64,000 nucleotides of DNA from Thermopolyspora sp044507605 (GCA_044507605.1 JBIQJI010000031.1:1-64000), one strand, 5' to 3'; shown: positions 44,309-54,706, counted from the first letter of the stretch. The notes: generated by a model from the letters alone, not told the origin. Numbers and translations are program-made.

Positions 44309-45256
44309 ATGAGCCCAGCTGACTTCACTCCTCGACCCGGTTCGCTCTACGGCGCCGTGGACCTCGGCGCGCGCAAGCAGGCACTTGAGGCGCAGGCGCG
44401 ACGCGAGAGCGCGGCGCAGGGTGCGGCCGGGGGATCGCAGGCGGCCGCCCCGGCCGTCATCGACGTCACCGACGCGACCTTCGCGACCGAGGTCGTCGAG
44501 CGGTCGATGCGCATCCCGGTGATCCTCGACCTGTGGGCGACGTGGTGCGAGCCGTGCAAGCAGCTCAGCCCGGTGCTGGAGAAACTCGCGGGCGAGGCGC
44601 GCGGCCGGTGGGCACTGGCCAAGGTCGACGTCGACGCCAACCCCCAGATCGGCCAGGCGCTGCGGGTGCAGAGCATCCCCACCGTGCTGGCGATCTTCCA
44701 GGGGCAGGCGGTGACGGGGTTCCAGGGCGCGCTCCCCGAGGCGCAGGTGCGGCAGTGGCTCGACCAGCTGATGGAGGCGCTGGCGCAGTACCTCCCGCCG
44801 CCCGGCGAGCAGCAGCAGGAGGCCGCCGCCGAGCAGCCCCCGGCCGACCCCGACCTGGTGGCGGCCGAGGCCGCCGTGGAGGCGGGCGACCTCGACGCCG
44901 CGGCCGCGGCGTACGAACGCCTGCTGGCGCGCTCCCCGGCCAACACCGACGCCAAGCTGGGGCTCGCCGGTGTCGGGCTGCTCAAGCGCACCCAGGGGCT
45001 CGACTCCGCGGAGGTGCTGAGGCGGGCCGCGGCCGATCCGGCCGACATCGACGCCCAGCTGCAGGCGGCCGACCTGGAGATGCTCTCCGGATCGGTCGAG
45101 AGCGCCTTCGAGCGGCTGATCGGCCTGGTGCGCCGCACCTCGGGCGACGAACGCGACAGGGCGCGGCTGCATCTCATCGGCCTGTTCGACGCCCTGCCCG
45201 GCGACGACCCCGCCGTCATGAAGGCCCGCCGCTCTCTGGCCAGCGCGTTGTTCTGA
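44309..45256 (+). CDS. Thioredoxin-TPR protein (CnoX/YbbN-like)
   Basis: 315 residues from ATG 44309 (GGCAGGA upstream). Thioredoxin fold ~50-165 with active-site CEPC in 'VILDLWATWCEPCKQLSPVLEKLA' and cis-Pro in 'QSIPTVLAIF'. The C-terminal ~110 residues are TPR-like helices ('AEAAVEAGDLDAAAAAYERLLARSPANTDAKLGLA'). Unlike E. coli CnoX (SxxC), both cysteines are present, so it may be redox-active. Co-chaperone or redox role; 155-bp gap after icmA. Confidence 0.9.
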   Translation: MSPADFTPRPGSLYGAVDLGARKQALEAQARRESAAQGAAGGSQAAAPAVIDVTDATFATEVVERSMRIPVILDLWATWCEPCKQLSPVLEKLAGEARGRWALAKVDVDANPQIGQALRVQSIPTVLAIFQGQAVTGFQGALPEAQVRQWLDQLMEALAQYLPPPGEQQQEAAAEQPPADPDLVAAEAAVEAGDLDAAAAAYERLLARSPANTDAKLGLAGVGLLKRTQGLDSAEVLRRAAADPADIDAQLQAADLEMLSGSVESAFERLIGLVRRTSGDERDRARLHLIGLFDALPGDDPAVMKARRSLASALF

Positions 45257-45345
45257 CCCGCGGACCGGCGCCCGGCCGCCGGTCCGCCGCGTGCCGTGAC
45301 CGTCATCGTCCAGGTGCCGCCACGTGACTTGTGCCGGCGCCGCGA

Positions 45346-45428
45346 GGTGGCACGATGAGTGTCGTGGCAGCTTGCGCCGGATGGCGCGAGGCGTGTCATG
45401 GCATCGCCGCCATGGTGGCACGATGTGT
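45346..45428 (+). repeat. Direct repeats before malic enzyme gene
   Basis: ggtggcacgatgagt (45346-45360) and ggtggcacgatgtgt (45414-45428), 14 of 15 identical and 68 bp apart; between them is a catggc/gccatg inverted repeat with a 6-nt loop (45398-45415). Possible regulator sites in the 210-bp gap. Confidence 0.45.
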
Positions 45429-45466
45429 AGATCTCAACCAGGTCAGGCGCGAAGGAGCGGGTTGAC

Positions 45467-46876
<1,410 letters not shown>

Positions 46877-46929
46877 TCGATCTGGGGGGTGAGGGGCGCG
46901 ATCCACTCAATACCCTTCATCATGGATAT

Positions 46930-47508
46930 ATGGCAGAGGCGATCTACGTCGGCGCGTTGCTGGTGGCGACGCCGCTGCTCGACGACCCCAACTTCCGCCG
47001 CAGCGTCGTGCTGATCCTCGAGCACGACGTCGACGGCGGCACGTTGGGCGTGGTGCTGAACCGGCCGAGCGACATTTCGGTGCACCAGGTGCTGCCGTCC
47101 TGGGACTCCCTGGTCACGGGACCACCGGTGCTGTTCGAGGGCGGTCCGGTGCAGACCGACAGCGCGCTGGCGCTCGCCGCGGTGCTCAGCGGTCAGGAGC
47201 CGCTCGGCTGGCGACGGCTGCAGACCTCCACCCCCGCCGTGTCGCGCCTCGGCACGGTCGATCTGGACGCGCCTCCGGAGATCCTCGCCGGCGAGATCGC
47301 GCACATGCGGATCTTCGCGGGTTACGCCGGCTGGACCGCCGGCCAGCTGGAGTCGGAAATCAGGCAGGGCGCCTGGTATCTGATCGACGCCGAGCCGGGC
47401 GACACCTTCGACGCCGACCCCGCCGGGCTGTGGCGGGCGGTGCTGCGCAGGCAGCCGGGCGAGCTGGCGTTCGTGGCGACCTGCCCCGACGACCCGAAGC
47501 TGAACTAG
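46930..47508 (+). CDS. YqgE/AlgH family protein
   Basis: 192 residues. Typical sequence: 'GALLVATPLLDDPNFRRSVVLILEHDVDGGTLGVVLNRPSD', 'FEGGPVQTDSALAL' and 'RIFAGYAGWTAGQLESEIRQGAWYLIDA'. Conserved in many bacteria with no firm function. No ribosome site is seen; TACCCT (46911-46916) could be a -10 giving a leader of only ~7 nt. The stop overlaps the convergent TetR stop by 4 bp. Confidence 0.92.
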   Translation: MAEAIYVGALLVATPLLDDPNFRRSVVLILEHDVDGGTLGVVLNRPSDISVHQVLPSWDSLVTGPPVLFEGGPVQTDSALALAAVLSGQEPLGWRRLQTSTPAVSRLGTVDLDAPPEILAGEIAHMRIFAGYAGWTAGQLESEIRQGAWYLIDAEPGDTFDADPAGLWRAVLRRQPGELAFVATCPDDPKLN

Positions 47509-48170
47509 CGCTCGCCGTCCGCCTGATCGGCCACCTGGCCGCTGGCGGGCTCGCCCGTCCAGTCGTAGCGCAGCATCTGGCCGGCCAGCGCGAGCGCCTC
47601 CTCGACCCGCCGGTCGGCCCCGATGATGTCCCCTTTATGGTGTTCGGTGCACATCAGCCCGGTGCGGGCGGCCGCGCCCAGCAGGGCGACGGCCATGCGC
47701 GGGCGGGGGTCGTCCGGGCCGGTGCGCATCCGCCGCGCCAGCTCGGCGGCACAGCGGTCCTCCAGCGCGGCGACACGGCTCAGGAGCACGGCCATCAGGC
47801 CGGGCTCGGCCCTCAGCACGCGCGCTGTGCGCTCGAACCTGTCGTGGTCGGTGGAGGCGACACCGGCCAGATGCCGGAACAGCGCGGTGTAGGCGTGCCT
47901 CAGGGCGACGAAGGGGGGTTCGCCGGTGGGGCGGGCGGCGAGCTTGGAGGTGAGCACGCGCTCTCCGTCCTCCAGCGCGTGCAGGAGGATGTCCTCCTTC
48001 GAGGCGAAGTAGCGGAAGAAGGTCCGAGGGGAGACGTCGACGACGGCCGCGATCTGCTCGACCGTCGTTCTGTCGTACCCCTGCGCTAGAAAAAGGTCCA
48101 GCGCCGCGTCCACGAGGGCCAGCCGGGTCCGCTGTTTCTTGCGCTCACGCAGACCATGCGGGTGGGTCAT
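47505..48170 (-). CDS. TetR family regulator, divergent from MFS exporter
   Basis: 221 residues; ATG 48170 with GGAGGAGG upstream. HTH at ~12-60 ('RTRLALVDAALDLFLAQGYDRTTVEQIAAVVDVSPRTFFRYFASKED'-type layout). The ligand domain contains 'ARTGLMCTEHHKGD'. The divergent gap of 177 bp holds two matching 15-bp sites, so it probably represses itself and the MFS gene. Confidence 0.93.
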   Translation of the reverse strand: MTHPHGLRERKKQRTRLALVDAALDLFLAQGYDRTTVEQIAAVVDVSPRTFFRYFASKEDILLHALEDGERVLTSKLAARPTGEPPFVALRHAYTALFRHLAGVASTDHDRFERTARVLRAEPGLMAVLLSRVAALEDRCAAELARRMRTGPDDPRPRMAVALLGAAARTGLMCTEHHKGDIIGADRRVEEALALAGQMLRYDWTGEPASGQVADQADGER

Positions 48171-48209
48171 GCCGTGTCACCTCCTCCATGCCACGTTTTC
48201 GCGACTATG

Positions 48210-48224
48210 TGTCACAGTGTGCCA
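48210..48224. promoter_or_regulatory. TetR operator candidate 1
   Basis: TGTCA-N5-TGCCA, an imperfect copy of site 2, 40 bp upstream of the TetR start. Confidence 0.55.
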
Positions 48225-48259
48225 TATGTCAGGGGTGCCTCATAAAAGCGTTTGTCATG

Positions 48260-48274
48260 TGTCATAGGGTGACA
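48260..48274. promoter_or_regulatory. TetR operator candidate 2
   Basis: TGTCA-N5-TGACA, perfect arms, exactly 50 bp from site 1 and 74 bp before the MFS start. Confidence 0.6.
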
Positions 48275-48280
48275 TAGGTT

Positions 48281-48320
48281 GGCTCAACTCACCGTAAAGA
48301 GGCTCAGCCCACGGTAAAGA
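48281..48320. repeat. Tandem 20-bp repeat before MFS gene
   Basis: Two adjacent 20-bp units beginning ggctca and ending gtaaaga, 17 of 20 identical, 28 bp before the MFS ATG. Likely part of the MFS promoter or leader. Confidence 0.65.
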
Positions 48321-48347
48321 ACGGGATCATGTAATGGGGGACCTTCA

Positions 48348-49925
48348 ATGAGTCAGACGTTGGCCGCGCGACACGCGGCGCCGGCGCGGCGCGGCCACGG
48401 TCATCCGTGGCTCACGCTCATCGCGGTCGCACTCGGGGTGATGATGGTGCTGCTCGACGGCACCGTCGTGTCGATCGCCAACCCCGTGATCCAGAAGGAT
48501 CTCGGGGCCTCGCTCGCCGACCTGCAGTGGGTCACGAGCGGCTACCTGCTGGCGCTGGCCGTGTTCCTGATCACGGCGGGCAAGCTCGGCGACCTGTTCG
48601 GCCACAAGCGGGTGTTCCTCGTCGGCATCGCCGGTTTCGCGCTCTCCTCGCTGGCCATCGGCCTCACTTCGGCGATCACCTGGGTGATCGCCTTTCGCGT
48701 GCTCCAGGGCCTGTTCGGCGCGCTGCTGCAGCCGGCGGCGCTGGCCCTGCTGCGGGCGGCGTTCCCCGGCGAGCGGCTCAACGTCGCGTTCGGGGTCTGG
48801 GGCGCCATCATGGGCGTGTCCAGTGCCGCCGGCCCCATCGTGGGCGGGCTGCTCGTCGAGAACGTCAGCTGGCAGTCGGTGTTCTTCATCAACGCGCCGG
48901 TCGGCGCGGCCGCCCTCGCCGTCGGCGGCTGGGTGCTCATGGAGAGCAAGGCGCAGCAGCTGTCGAAGATCGACTATCTGGGCGTGCTGCTCCTGTCCGG
49001 CGCGATGTTCTGCCTGATCTGGGCGATCATCAAGGCGCCGGAGAAGGGCTGGGGCTCGGTCGGCACGCTCGAGTTCCTCGCCGGCACGGTCGTGCTCGCC
49101 GCCGTTTTCATCTTCTGGCAGAGCCGGGCCCGCGAGCCCCTGCTCCCGCTGAGCATGTTCGCCAACCTGTCGGTGTCGATCGGCACCATTTTGATGATCC
49201 TCATGGCGTTCTCCATGTTCGGCGCCATGTTCTTCATCACCTTCTTCTTCCAGGGCGTGCACGGGCTGTCACCGCTGGAGGCGGGTGTGCGGCTGCTGCC
49301 GATGAGCGCGGGCATGATCGTCGCCTCGCCGCTCGCCGGGTCGGCCATGAGCAAGCTGGGGCCCCGCATCCCGATGGTGGTGGGCATGCTGATCACCGCG
49401 GCCGCGATGTTCCTGCTGTCACGCCTGGGCATCGAGGCGTCCTTCCTGGAGTCCTCCGTGCCGTTCGTGCTGCTGGCCTTCGGCCTCTCGCCGGTGATGG
49501 TGGGCGCCACCCAGGTCATCGTGGGCAACACCGCGACGGAGCTCAGCGGCGTGGCGGGCGGCGTCCAGCAGTCGGCGATGCAGGTGGGCGGCTCGCTCGG
49601 CACCGCGGTCCTCGGCGTGCTGATCAGCGCCCGTGTGGCCTCGGTCCTGCCCGGTCACTGGGCCGACGCCGAGCTGCCCGCGCTGGCTCCGGAGCAGGTG
49701 GAGCAGGTGAAGACCCTGGTGGCCACCGGTGCCTCCGTGCCGGCGCCGCCCGGCACGCCCGACGCGGTGGTGCGGGCCATCACCCAGGCCTCGCACCTGT
49801 CGTTCCTCGACGGCATGCACATGGGCTTTCTGGTCTCGGCCGGCGTCGCCGTGGTCGCAGCGCTGCTGGCGCTGCTGGTCAAGGCGGGTCGCCACACCGG
49901 CGACGCCCCGGCGCACCTCGGCTGA
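48348..49925 (+). CDS. MFS drug efflux transporter, DHA2 (14-TM) type
   Basis: 525 residues, ATG with GGGGGA upstream. About 14 hydrophobic segments. 'VMMVLLDGTVVSIANPVIQKDLGASLADLQWVTSGYLLALAVFLI' is the diagnostic DHA2 start; the cytoplasmic loop 'GKLGDLFGHKRVFLVG' is MFS motif A; motif C-like 'GVSSAAGPIVGGLL' in TM5. A proton-driven multidrug or antibiotic exporter, controlled by the divergent TetR. Confidence 0.94.
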   Translation: MSQTLAARHAAPARRGHGHPWLTLIAVALGVMMVLLDGTVVSIANPVIQKDLGASLADLQWVTSGYLLALAVFLITAGKLGDLFGHKRVFLVGIAGFALSSLAIGLTSAITWVIAFRVLQGLFGALLQPAALALLRAAFPGERLNVAFGVWGAIMGVSSAAGPIVGGLLVENVSWQSVFFINAPVGAAALAVGGWVLMESKAQQLSKIDYLGVLLLSGAMFCLIWAIIKAPEKGWGSVGTLEFLAGTVVLAAVFIFWQSRAREPLLPLSMFANLSVSIGTILMILMAFSMFGAMFFITFFFQGVHGLSPLEAGVRLLPMSAGMIVASPLAGSAMSKLGPRIPMVVGMLITAAAMFLLSRLGIEASFLESSVPFVLLAFGLSPVMVGATQVIVGNTATELSGVAGGVQQSAMQVGGSLGTAVLGVLISARVASVLPGHWADAELPALAPEQVEQVKTLVATGASVPAPPGTPDAVVRAITQASHLSFLDGMHMGFLVSAGVAVVAALLALLVKAGRHTGDAPAHLG

Positions 49926-50013
49926 GTGGGACGGCCGTCGCGGGGACGCAATAGACTCGGGTGTCGACCAGCAAGCGGAAGAACGGTGGGCACCGGCCCG
50001 CGGAGGAGGCCAG

Positions 50014-50262
50014 ATGGCGACCAAGATCCTGCCTGAGAGTGACGTCCGGCCAGACCTCTCTCACGGCGATGGCGATCACGAACGGTTCGCCCACTACGTC
50101 GAGAAGAGCAAGATCGTCGAGAGCAACGTGACCGGCATCCCGGTCCGCGCGCTCTGCGGCAAGGTCTGGGTGCCCAACCGCGACCCGAAGAAGTACCCCG
50201 TGTGCCCGGAGTGCAAAGAGATCTACGAAGGGCTGCCCAAGGGCGGCTCGAACGACGAGTGA
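50014..50262 (+). CDS. DUF3039 family small protein
   Basis: 82 residues from ATG 50014 with GGAGGAGG upstream; shorter than the surrounding open frame suggests. Contains 'DGDHERFAHYVEKSKIVESNVTGIPVRALCGKVWVPNRDPKKYPVCPECKEIY'-type layout: C48 and a CPEC pair that look like a zinc site. A conserved actinobacterial family of unknown function. Confidence 0.88.
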   Translation: MATKILPESDVRPDLSHGDGDHERFAHYVEKSKIVESNVTGIPVRALCGKVWVPNRDPKKYPVCPECKEIYEGLPKGGSNDE

Positions 50263-50268
50263 TCGGCG

Positions 50269-50294
50269 GGCGGCCGGGGAGCTCCCCGGCCGCC
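50269..50294 (+). terminator. Strong hairpin after DUF3039 gene
   Basis: 26-bp perfect inverted repeat, half-site ggcggccggggag, starting 7 nt after the stop. No T-tract, as is common in high-GC actinomycetes. Confidence 0.65.
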
Positions 50295-50398
50295 TGATCG
50301 CATGGTGTGATCGCGGTCAACAGCGTGTGTTGGTCACCGGCGTCGGGGGGGCGCGGGGGCTAGCGTCGGCACTCCACCTAGTGATCTCGGGGGAGTGC

Positions 50399-51286
50399 AT
50401 GACCCGGCGTGCGGTCGCCGTTGCCGTGATGTGCGCGTGTGTTGCGGGGGCCGTGCCGGGCACGACCGCGGCCGCGACCGGCGGTTGCCGCCTCTCACTG
50501 TGGGCGCCGGTCCGCCGCGTGGAGCCGTACTCTCCCGATCGGCGCGAGACGGCCGCCATGATGGCCGGGCTGCGGCGTGCGCCGCTGGCCGGAGCCCGCG
50601 CCGGGGCGGTGCCTCGGATCGATGTGCCCACCTGGGTGCACGTGATCAAGGACGGCCGGCACGGCGCCGATGACCAGGCGGTGCGGCGGCAGATCGCCGT
50701 GCTCAACAAGGCCTACGGGGGCCGCATGGGCGGGCCCGACAGCGGGGTGCGGTTTCGCCTGATGGGCATCACCCACACCGCCAACCGCCGCTGGTTCCGC
50801 GACCCGCTCGGCTCGGAGCGGCCACTGAAGACCCGGCTTCGGCGCGGCGGGGCCGGCACGCTCAACCTCTACATCGCGCAGCTCAGCGAGATCGTGCTCG
50901 GTTACTCCACCTACCCCTACCGGTACGCCGCCAAGCCCGTGCTCGACGGCGTCGTCGTCGACTGGCGCACCCTGCCCGGCGGCACGATGAAGGACTTCGA
51001 CCGGGGCATGACCGGCGTCCACGAGATCGGCCACTGGATGGGCCTGCTGCACACCTTCGAGAACGGCTGCGAGCCGCCGGGCGACTACATCGACGACACG
51101 CCTCCGGAGGCACAGCCGAGCCGGGGCTGCCCCGCGCACAAGGACACCTGCGCGGCCGAGGGCGACGATCCGGTGCACAACTTCATGGACTACTCCTCCG
51201 ACCGGTGCATGTCCGGGTTCACCTCCGGCCAGGTCGTGCGAATGCATCAGATGTGGGAGAAATATCGCAAATCCCGCGAACAGTGA
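50399..51286 (+). CDS. Secreted zinc metalloprotease, M43/PAPP-A-like
   Basis: 295 residues from ATG 50399. Signal peptide: 'RRAVAVAVMCACVAGAVPGTTAAA', cleavage expected near residue 26. The catalytic zinc motif HExxHxxGxxH is complete at 208-218 ('HEIGHWMGLLH'), followed by 'TFENGCEPPGDYIDDTPPEAQPSRGCPAHKDTC' and a Met-turn 'HNFMDYSSDRCMSGFTSGQ', the M43 (pappalysin/cytophagalysin) pattern. The paired cysteines after the zinc site fit M43. Exported peptidase; target unknown. Confidence 0.9.
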   Translation: MTRRAVAVAVMCACVAGAVPGTTAAATGGCRLSLWAPVRRVEPYSPDRRETAAMMAGLRRAPLAGARAGAVPRIDVPTWVHVIKDGRHGADDQAVRRQIAVLNKAYGGRMGGPDSGVRFRLMGITHTANRRWFRDPLGSERPLKTRLRRGGAGTLNLYIAQLSEIVLGYSTYPYRYAAKPVLDGVVVDWRTLPGGTMKDFDRGMTGVHEIGHWMGLLHTFENGCEPPGDYIDDTPPEAQPSRGCPAHKDTCAAEGDDPVHNFMDYSSDRCMSGFTSGQVVRMHQMWEKYRKSREQ

Positions 51287-51305
51287 TGCCGATGCGCCGA
51301 TCTCG

Positions 51306-51335
51306 TTGACGGGGCAGGGGACGCAGCGGGAATAC
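51306..51335 (+). promoter_or_regulatory. Promoter of the one-TM protein gene
   Basis: -35 TTGACG (51306-51311), 18-bp spacer, -10 GAATAC (51330-51335), the best -35/-10 pair seen in the window; followed by AGGAGG and the GTG at 51365. Confidence 0.6.
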
Positions 51336-51364
51336 TCGTGGCACCCTCACCAGGAGGCCCCGCA

Positions 51365-52102
51365 GTGGAAGATCGCTCGTACACTCGCCGGCAGCCGTAC
51401 GCGACCCGGGTCTGGCCGCCCCCCGGCCACCGCGCCGGCCCGGAGCAGGAGCCCTCGTCCCCGGCTGCGGACGAGCCGGACGCGCTGCCGCCCTCGGGCC
51501 GCATGTACGGCGCGCCGGCGGCGCCCCCGCCCCGCAGGTTGCCCGCCTGGGCGCCGCGCGTCCTCGTCGCCGTCGCCGCCGTCGTCACGGCCGCGGCCGT
51601 GCTCACCGGCCTGACCCGCCTGGTCCTCGCCAACGTGCACGGCGCCGCGCCGGTGCCCGCGAGCGTCGCCGACACTCTGGCGGGCGTCACCTTGCCGCTG
51701 CCGCAGGGGTGGCGCGAAGGCATGGTGGCCCCCGTCACGGCGTTCACCTCGGTCGTGTCGCACGGCGACCAGGCGATGGTCATGTCACGGGCCGGCGGCC
51801 CGGTGCCCGCCGGGAAGCTGGCCCAGATGACGCTGGAGCTGGCCGAGCAGTACTCCCGGCTGCTCCTGCACGGCGATCGCGTGATCGTCGTGGCCGATCG
51901 CCCCGTCACCGTCGACGGCCGGGCCGGCCACACGCGTGAGCTGCGCGCGGAGTACCGGGACGTGGTGAACCGGCCGTCGTACCTCAGGGTGACGGTGCTC
52001 TCCGCCCCGGGCGGCGGGTCGACCGTGCTGCTCGGGGTCGCGCAGCCCGACACGCCCGGCGCCAGGGCCGACATCGACGCCATCATGGCAGGTGCGCGTT
52101 AG
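51365..52102 (+). CDS. Membrane-anchored protein of unknown function
   Basis: 245 residues from GTG 51365, chosen because AGGAGG lies 7 nt upstream; an in-frame GTG at 51338 has none. A Pro-rich cytoplasmic N terminus (~1-58), one membrane helix (~63-85, 'RVLVAVAAVVTAAAVLTGLTRLVL'), then an extracytoplasmic domain of ~155 residues ('GVTLPLPQGWREGMVAPVTAFTSVVSHGDQAMVMSRAGG', 'RLLLHGDRVIVVADRPVTVDGRAGHTRELRAEYRDV'). Resembles actinobacterial proteins of the PsbP/LpqN-like kind in layout only. Function unknown. Confidence 0.75.
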   Translation: MEDRSYTRRQPYATRVWPPPGHRAGPEQEPSSPAADEPDALPPSGRMYGAPAAPPPRRLPAWAPRVLVAVAAVVTAAAVLTGLTRLVLANVHGAAPVPASVADTLAGVTLPLPQGWREGMVAPVTAFTSVVSHGDQAMVMSRAGGPVPAGKLAQMTLELAEQYSRLLLHGDRVIVVADRPVTVDGRAGHTRELRAEYRDVVNRPSYLRVTVLSAPGGGSTVLLGVAQPDTPGARADIDAIMAGAR

Positions 52103-52253
52103 CACGCCCGGGCTCCGCCCGCCAGGACCCGCGAACCCCGGCACGTCCTGTCGGCGCCGCAGGCTAATCTCAGATGATTGTGAGGCAGCCACGTGAGCAC
52201 CAGACCCCCACCAGCCGGGCCGTGAGCCGGTCCCGCCGCGCCAGGAGGGCCGA

Positions 52254-54005
52254 GTGAGCACCTCCGCGGCATCCCACCTGTCGCCGTCCTACCCCGAGCG
52301 TGCCGCGTGGGGCACCGCGCCCAAGCTGCGGGCCTGGCAGCAGAAGGCGTTCGAGCTGTACTTCCGCGGCGAGCGGCGCGACTTCCTCGCGGTGGCCACG
52401 CCCGGCGCGGGCAAGACCACGTTCGCGCTGCGCATCGCCAGCGAGCTGCTGTCGCGCGGTGTCGTGCGCGCGGTGACGATCGTCGCGCCCACCGAGCACC
52501 TGAAGCGGCAGTGGGCCGAGGCCGCCGGCCGGGTGGGCATCGCCATCGACCCGGAGTTCAAGAACAGCCAGGGCGCCACCTCCCGCGACTATCTGGGCGT
52601 CGCGGTGACCTACGCCCAGGTCGCGATGCACCCGGCGCTGCACCGCGCCCGCACCGAGGCGCGCCGCACGCTGGTCATCTTCGACGAAATCCACCACGCG
52701 GGCGACGCCAAGTCGTGGGGCGACGGCGTCCGCGAGGCGTTCGATCCCGCCACCCGGCGGCTCGCGCTGACCGGCACGCCGTTCCGGTCCGACTCCAACC
52801 CCATCCCGTTCGTGTCGTACGTCGAGGACGCCGACGGTTCGCTCCGCAGCAGATCCGACTACTCCTACGGCTACGCCCCGGCGCTCGCCGACGGCGTGGT
52901 GCGGCCGGTGATCTTCCTGGCCTACGCCGGTGAGATGCGCTGGCGCACCCGCGCCGGAGACGAGATCACGGCCACCCTCGGCGCGCCGCTGACGAAGGAC
53001 CAGCTCTCCCAGGCGTGGCGGGCGGCGCTCGACCCCAAGGGCGACTGGATCCGCCAGGTGCTGCGCGCGGCCGACAAACGGCTGACCGAGGTGCGCCGCG
53101 GCATGCCCGACGCCGGCGCCATGGTGATCGCCTCCGACCACGACTCCGCCCGCGCCTACGCCAGGCACCTGCGCGAGATCACCGGCCACGGCGCCACGGT
53201 CGTGCTGTCCGACGATCCCGGCGCCTCACAGAAGATCAAGCAGTTCGCGGGGTCGCAGGAGCGCTGGCTGGTCGCGGTGCGCATGGTCTCCGAGGGCGTC
53301 GACATCCCGCGCCTCGCGGTCGGCGTCTACGCCACCAGCGTGTCCACTCCGCTGTTCTTCGCGCAGGCCGTGGGGCGCTTCGTGCGGGCCAGGCGGCGCG
53401 GCGAGACCGCGTCGGTGTTCCTGCCGTCGGTGCCGCTGCTGATGGGCTTCGCCGCCGAGATGGAGGCCGAGCGCGATCACGTGCTCGACCGCAGGCAGCC
53501 CGAGGAAGGGCTCGACGACTTCCTGGTCGACGACGCCGAGCGCAGGAAGGACAACCCCGACGCGCTCGGCGACGAGCTGCCGTTCGAGACCGTGGAGGCG
53601 TCGGCGACCTTCGACCGGGTGCTGTTCGACGGCGGCGAGTTCGGCACCGGCGGCGCGCCCGGGTCGCCCGAGGAGGAGGACTTCCTCGGCCTGCCCGGGT
53701 TGCTGGAGCCCGACCAGGTGGCGGTGCTGCTGCGCAAGCGCCAGGCGGAGCAGCTCGCCGCCGACCGGCGCAAGGGCCGGCCGGCCGAGCCCGAGCCCGC
53801 GCTCGCGCCGCACGAGGAGATCGCGGCGCTGCGCAGAGAGCTCAACAGCCTGGTCGGCGCGTGGAACCATCGCACCGGGCAGCCGCACGGCGTGATCCAC
53901 GCGGAGCTGCGCCGGGCCACCGGCGGCCCGGTCATCGCGCAGGCGACGGCCGAGCAGATCCGGGAGCGCATCGCCCTGATCCGCAGGTGGGCGACCAGGG
54001 GTTAG
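52254..54005 (+). CDS. DEAD/DEAH-box helicase
   Basis: 583 residues, GTG start. SF2 helicase: Walker A 'FLAVATPGAGKTTFALRI', motif Ia 'TIVAPTEHLKRQW', motif II DEIH in 'LVIFDEIHHAGDAKSWG', motif III 'LALTGTPFRSD', motifs V/VI 'MVSEGVDIPRLAVGVYA...FFAQAVGRFVRARR'. The C-terminal ~150 residues are an acidic linker and a helical end. Resembles the UvsW/restriction-type helicases conserved in actinobacteria near DUF3039. Substrate unknown. Convergent with pncA, with stops overlapping by 4 bp. Confidence 0.92.
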   Translation: MSTSAASHLSPSYPERAAWGTAPKLRAWQQKAFELYFRGERRDFLAVATPGAGKTTFALRIASELLSRGVVRAVTIVAPTEHLKRQWAEAAGRVGIAIDPEFKNSQGATSRDYLGVAVTYAQVAMHPALHRARTEARRTLVIFDEIHHAGDAKSWGDGVREAFDPATRRLALTGTPFRSDSNPIPFVSYVEDADGSLRSRSDYSYGYAPALADGVVRPVIFLAYAGEMRWRTRAGDEITATLGAPLTKDQLSQAWRAALDPKGDWIRQVLRAADKRLTEVRRGMPDAGAMVIASDHDSARAYARHLREITGHGATVVLSDDPGASQKIKQFAGSQERWLVAVRMVSEGVDIPRLAVGVYATSVSTPLFFAQAVGRFVRARRRGETASVFLPSVPLLMGFAAEMEAERDHVLDRRQPEEGLDDFLVDDAERRKDNPDALGDELPFETVEASATFDRVLFDGGEFGTGGAPGSPEEEDFLGLPGLLEPDQVAVLLRKRQAEQLAADRRKGRPAEPEPALAPHEEIAALRRELNSLVGAWNHRTGQPHGVIHAELRRATGGPVIAQATAEQIRERIALIRRWATRG

Positions 54006-54577
54006 GCGGAGCGCACCACCGGGGCGCCGGTCAGCTCCACGCCGGCGTCCTCCAGCTCGCGCAGGGCCCGTGCGGTCGTCTCCTGCGCCACGCCGGCGGT
54101 GAGGTGCAGCAGCACCCGCACGGCGAAGCCCGCCTTGACGGCGTCGAGGGCGGTGGCGCGCACGCAGTGGTCGGTGGCGATGCCCGCGATGTCGACGGTG
54201 TCGACGCCGTGGGCGCGCAGCCAGTCGGCCAGCGGCGTGCCGTCGTCCGAGATGCCCTCGAAGCCGCTGTAGGCGGCCGAGTGGTGACCCTTGGCGAACA
54301 CCTCGTCGATGGCGGAGGTGTCGAGGTGGGGGTGGAAGTCGGCGCCGGGCGTGCCCGCGACGCAGTGCGGCGGCCAGGAGGCGGCGTAGTCGGGCTCGTC
54401 GGCGAAATGCGAGCCTGGGTCGATGTGGTGGTCGCGGGTCGCGACCACGTGGTCGTAGCCGCCGGCCTGGATGTGCTCGGAGATGGCGGCGGCGACGTCG
54501 GCGCCGCCCGCGACCTGCAGGCTGCCGCCCTCGCAGAAGTCGTTCTGCACATCGACGACGATCAGTGCCGTGCCCAC
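54002..54577 (-). CDS. pncA: Nicotinamidase
   Basis: Hydrolyses nicotinamide to nicotinate for NAD salvage. 191 residues. The catalytic triad is complete: D9 ('VVDVQNDF'), K96 ('VFAKGHHSAAYSGFEG') and C138 ('ATDHCVRATA'). Metal ligands D49, H51 and H57 are in 'RDHHIDPGSHFA'. Downstream of pncB on the same strand, so the two work in one salvage route. Homologues with this triad also activate pyrazinamide in mycobacteria. Confidence 0.96.
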   Translation of the reverse strand: MGTALIVVDVQNDFCEGGSLQVAGGADVAAAISEHIQAGGYDHVVATRDHHIDPGSHFADEPDYAASWPPHCVAGTPGADFHPHLDTSAIDEVFAKGHHSAAYSGFEGISDDGTPLADWLRAHGVDTVDIAGIATDHCVRATALDAVKAGFAVRVLLHLTAGVAQETTARALRELEDAGVELTGAPVVRSA

Positions 54578-54667
54578 GATCCTGCTCCTTCCGGCCCCGC
54601 TCCTGTCGATCTTTGCCGGTGCCCGTCCCCTCCGATCCTATGCCGGGCGCACCGTCGTCCCCGGTGG

Positions 54668-54697
54668 GGCTCGGCGCGGCTCGGCGGGGCTCGGTGC
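54668..54697. repeat. Three 10-bp tandem repeats between pncB and pncA
   Basis: Units ggctcggcgc, ggctcggcgg, ggctcggtgc in the 129-bp gap. Confidence 0.7.
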
Positions 54698-54706
54698 GGC
54701 GGCGGG

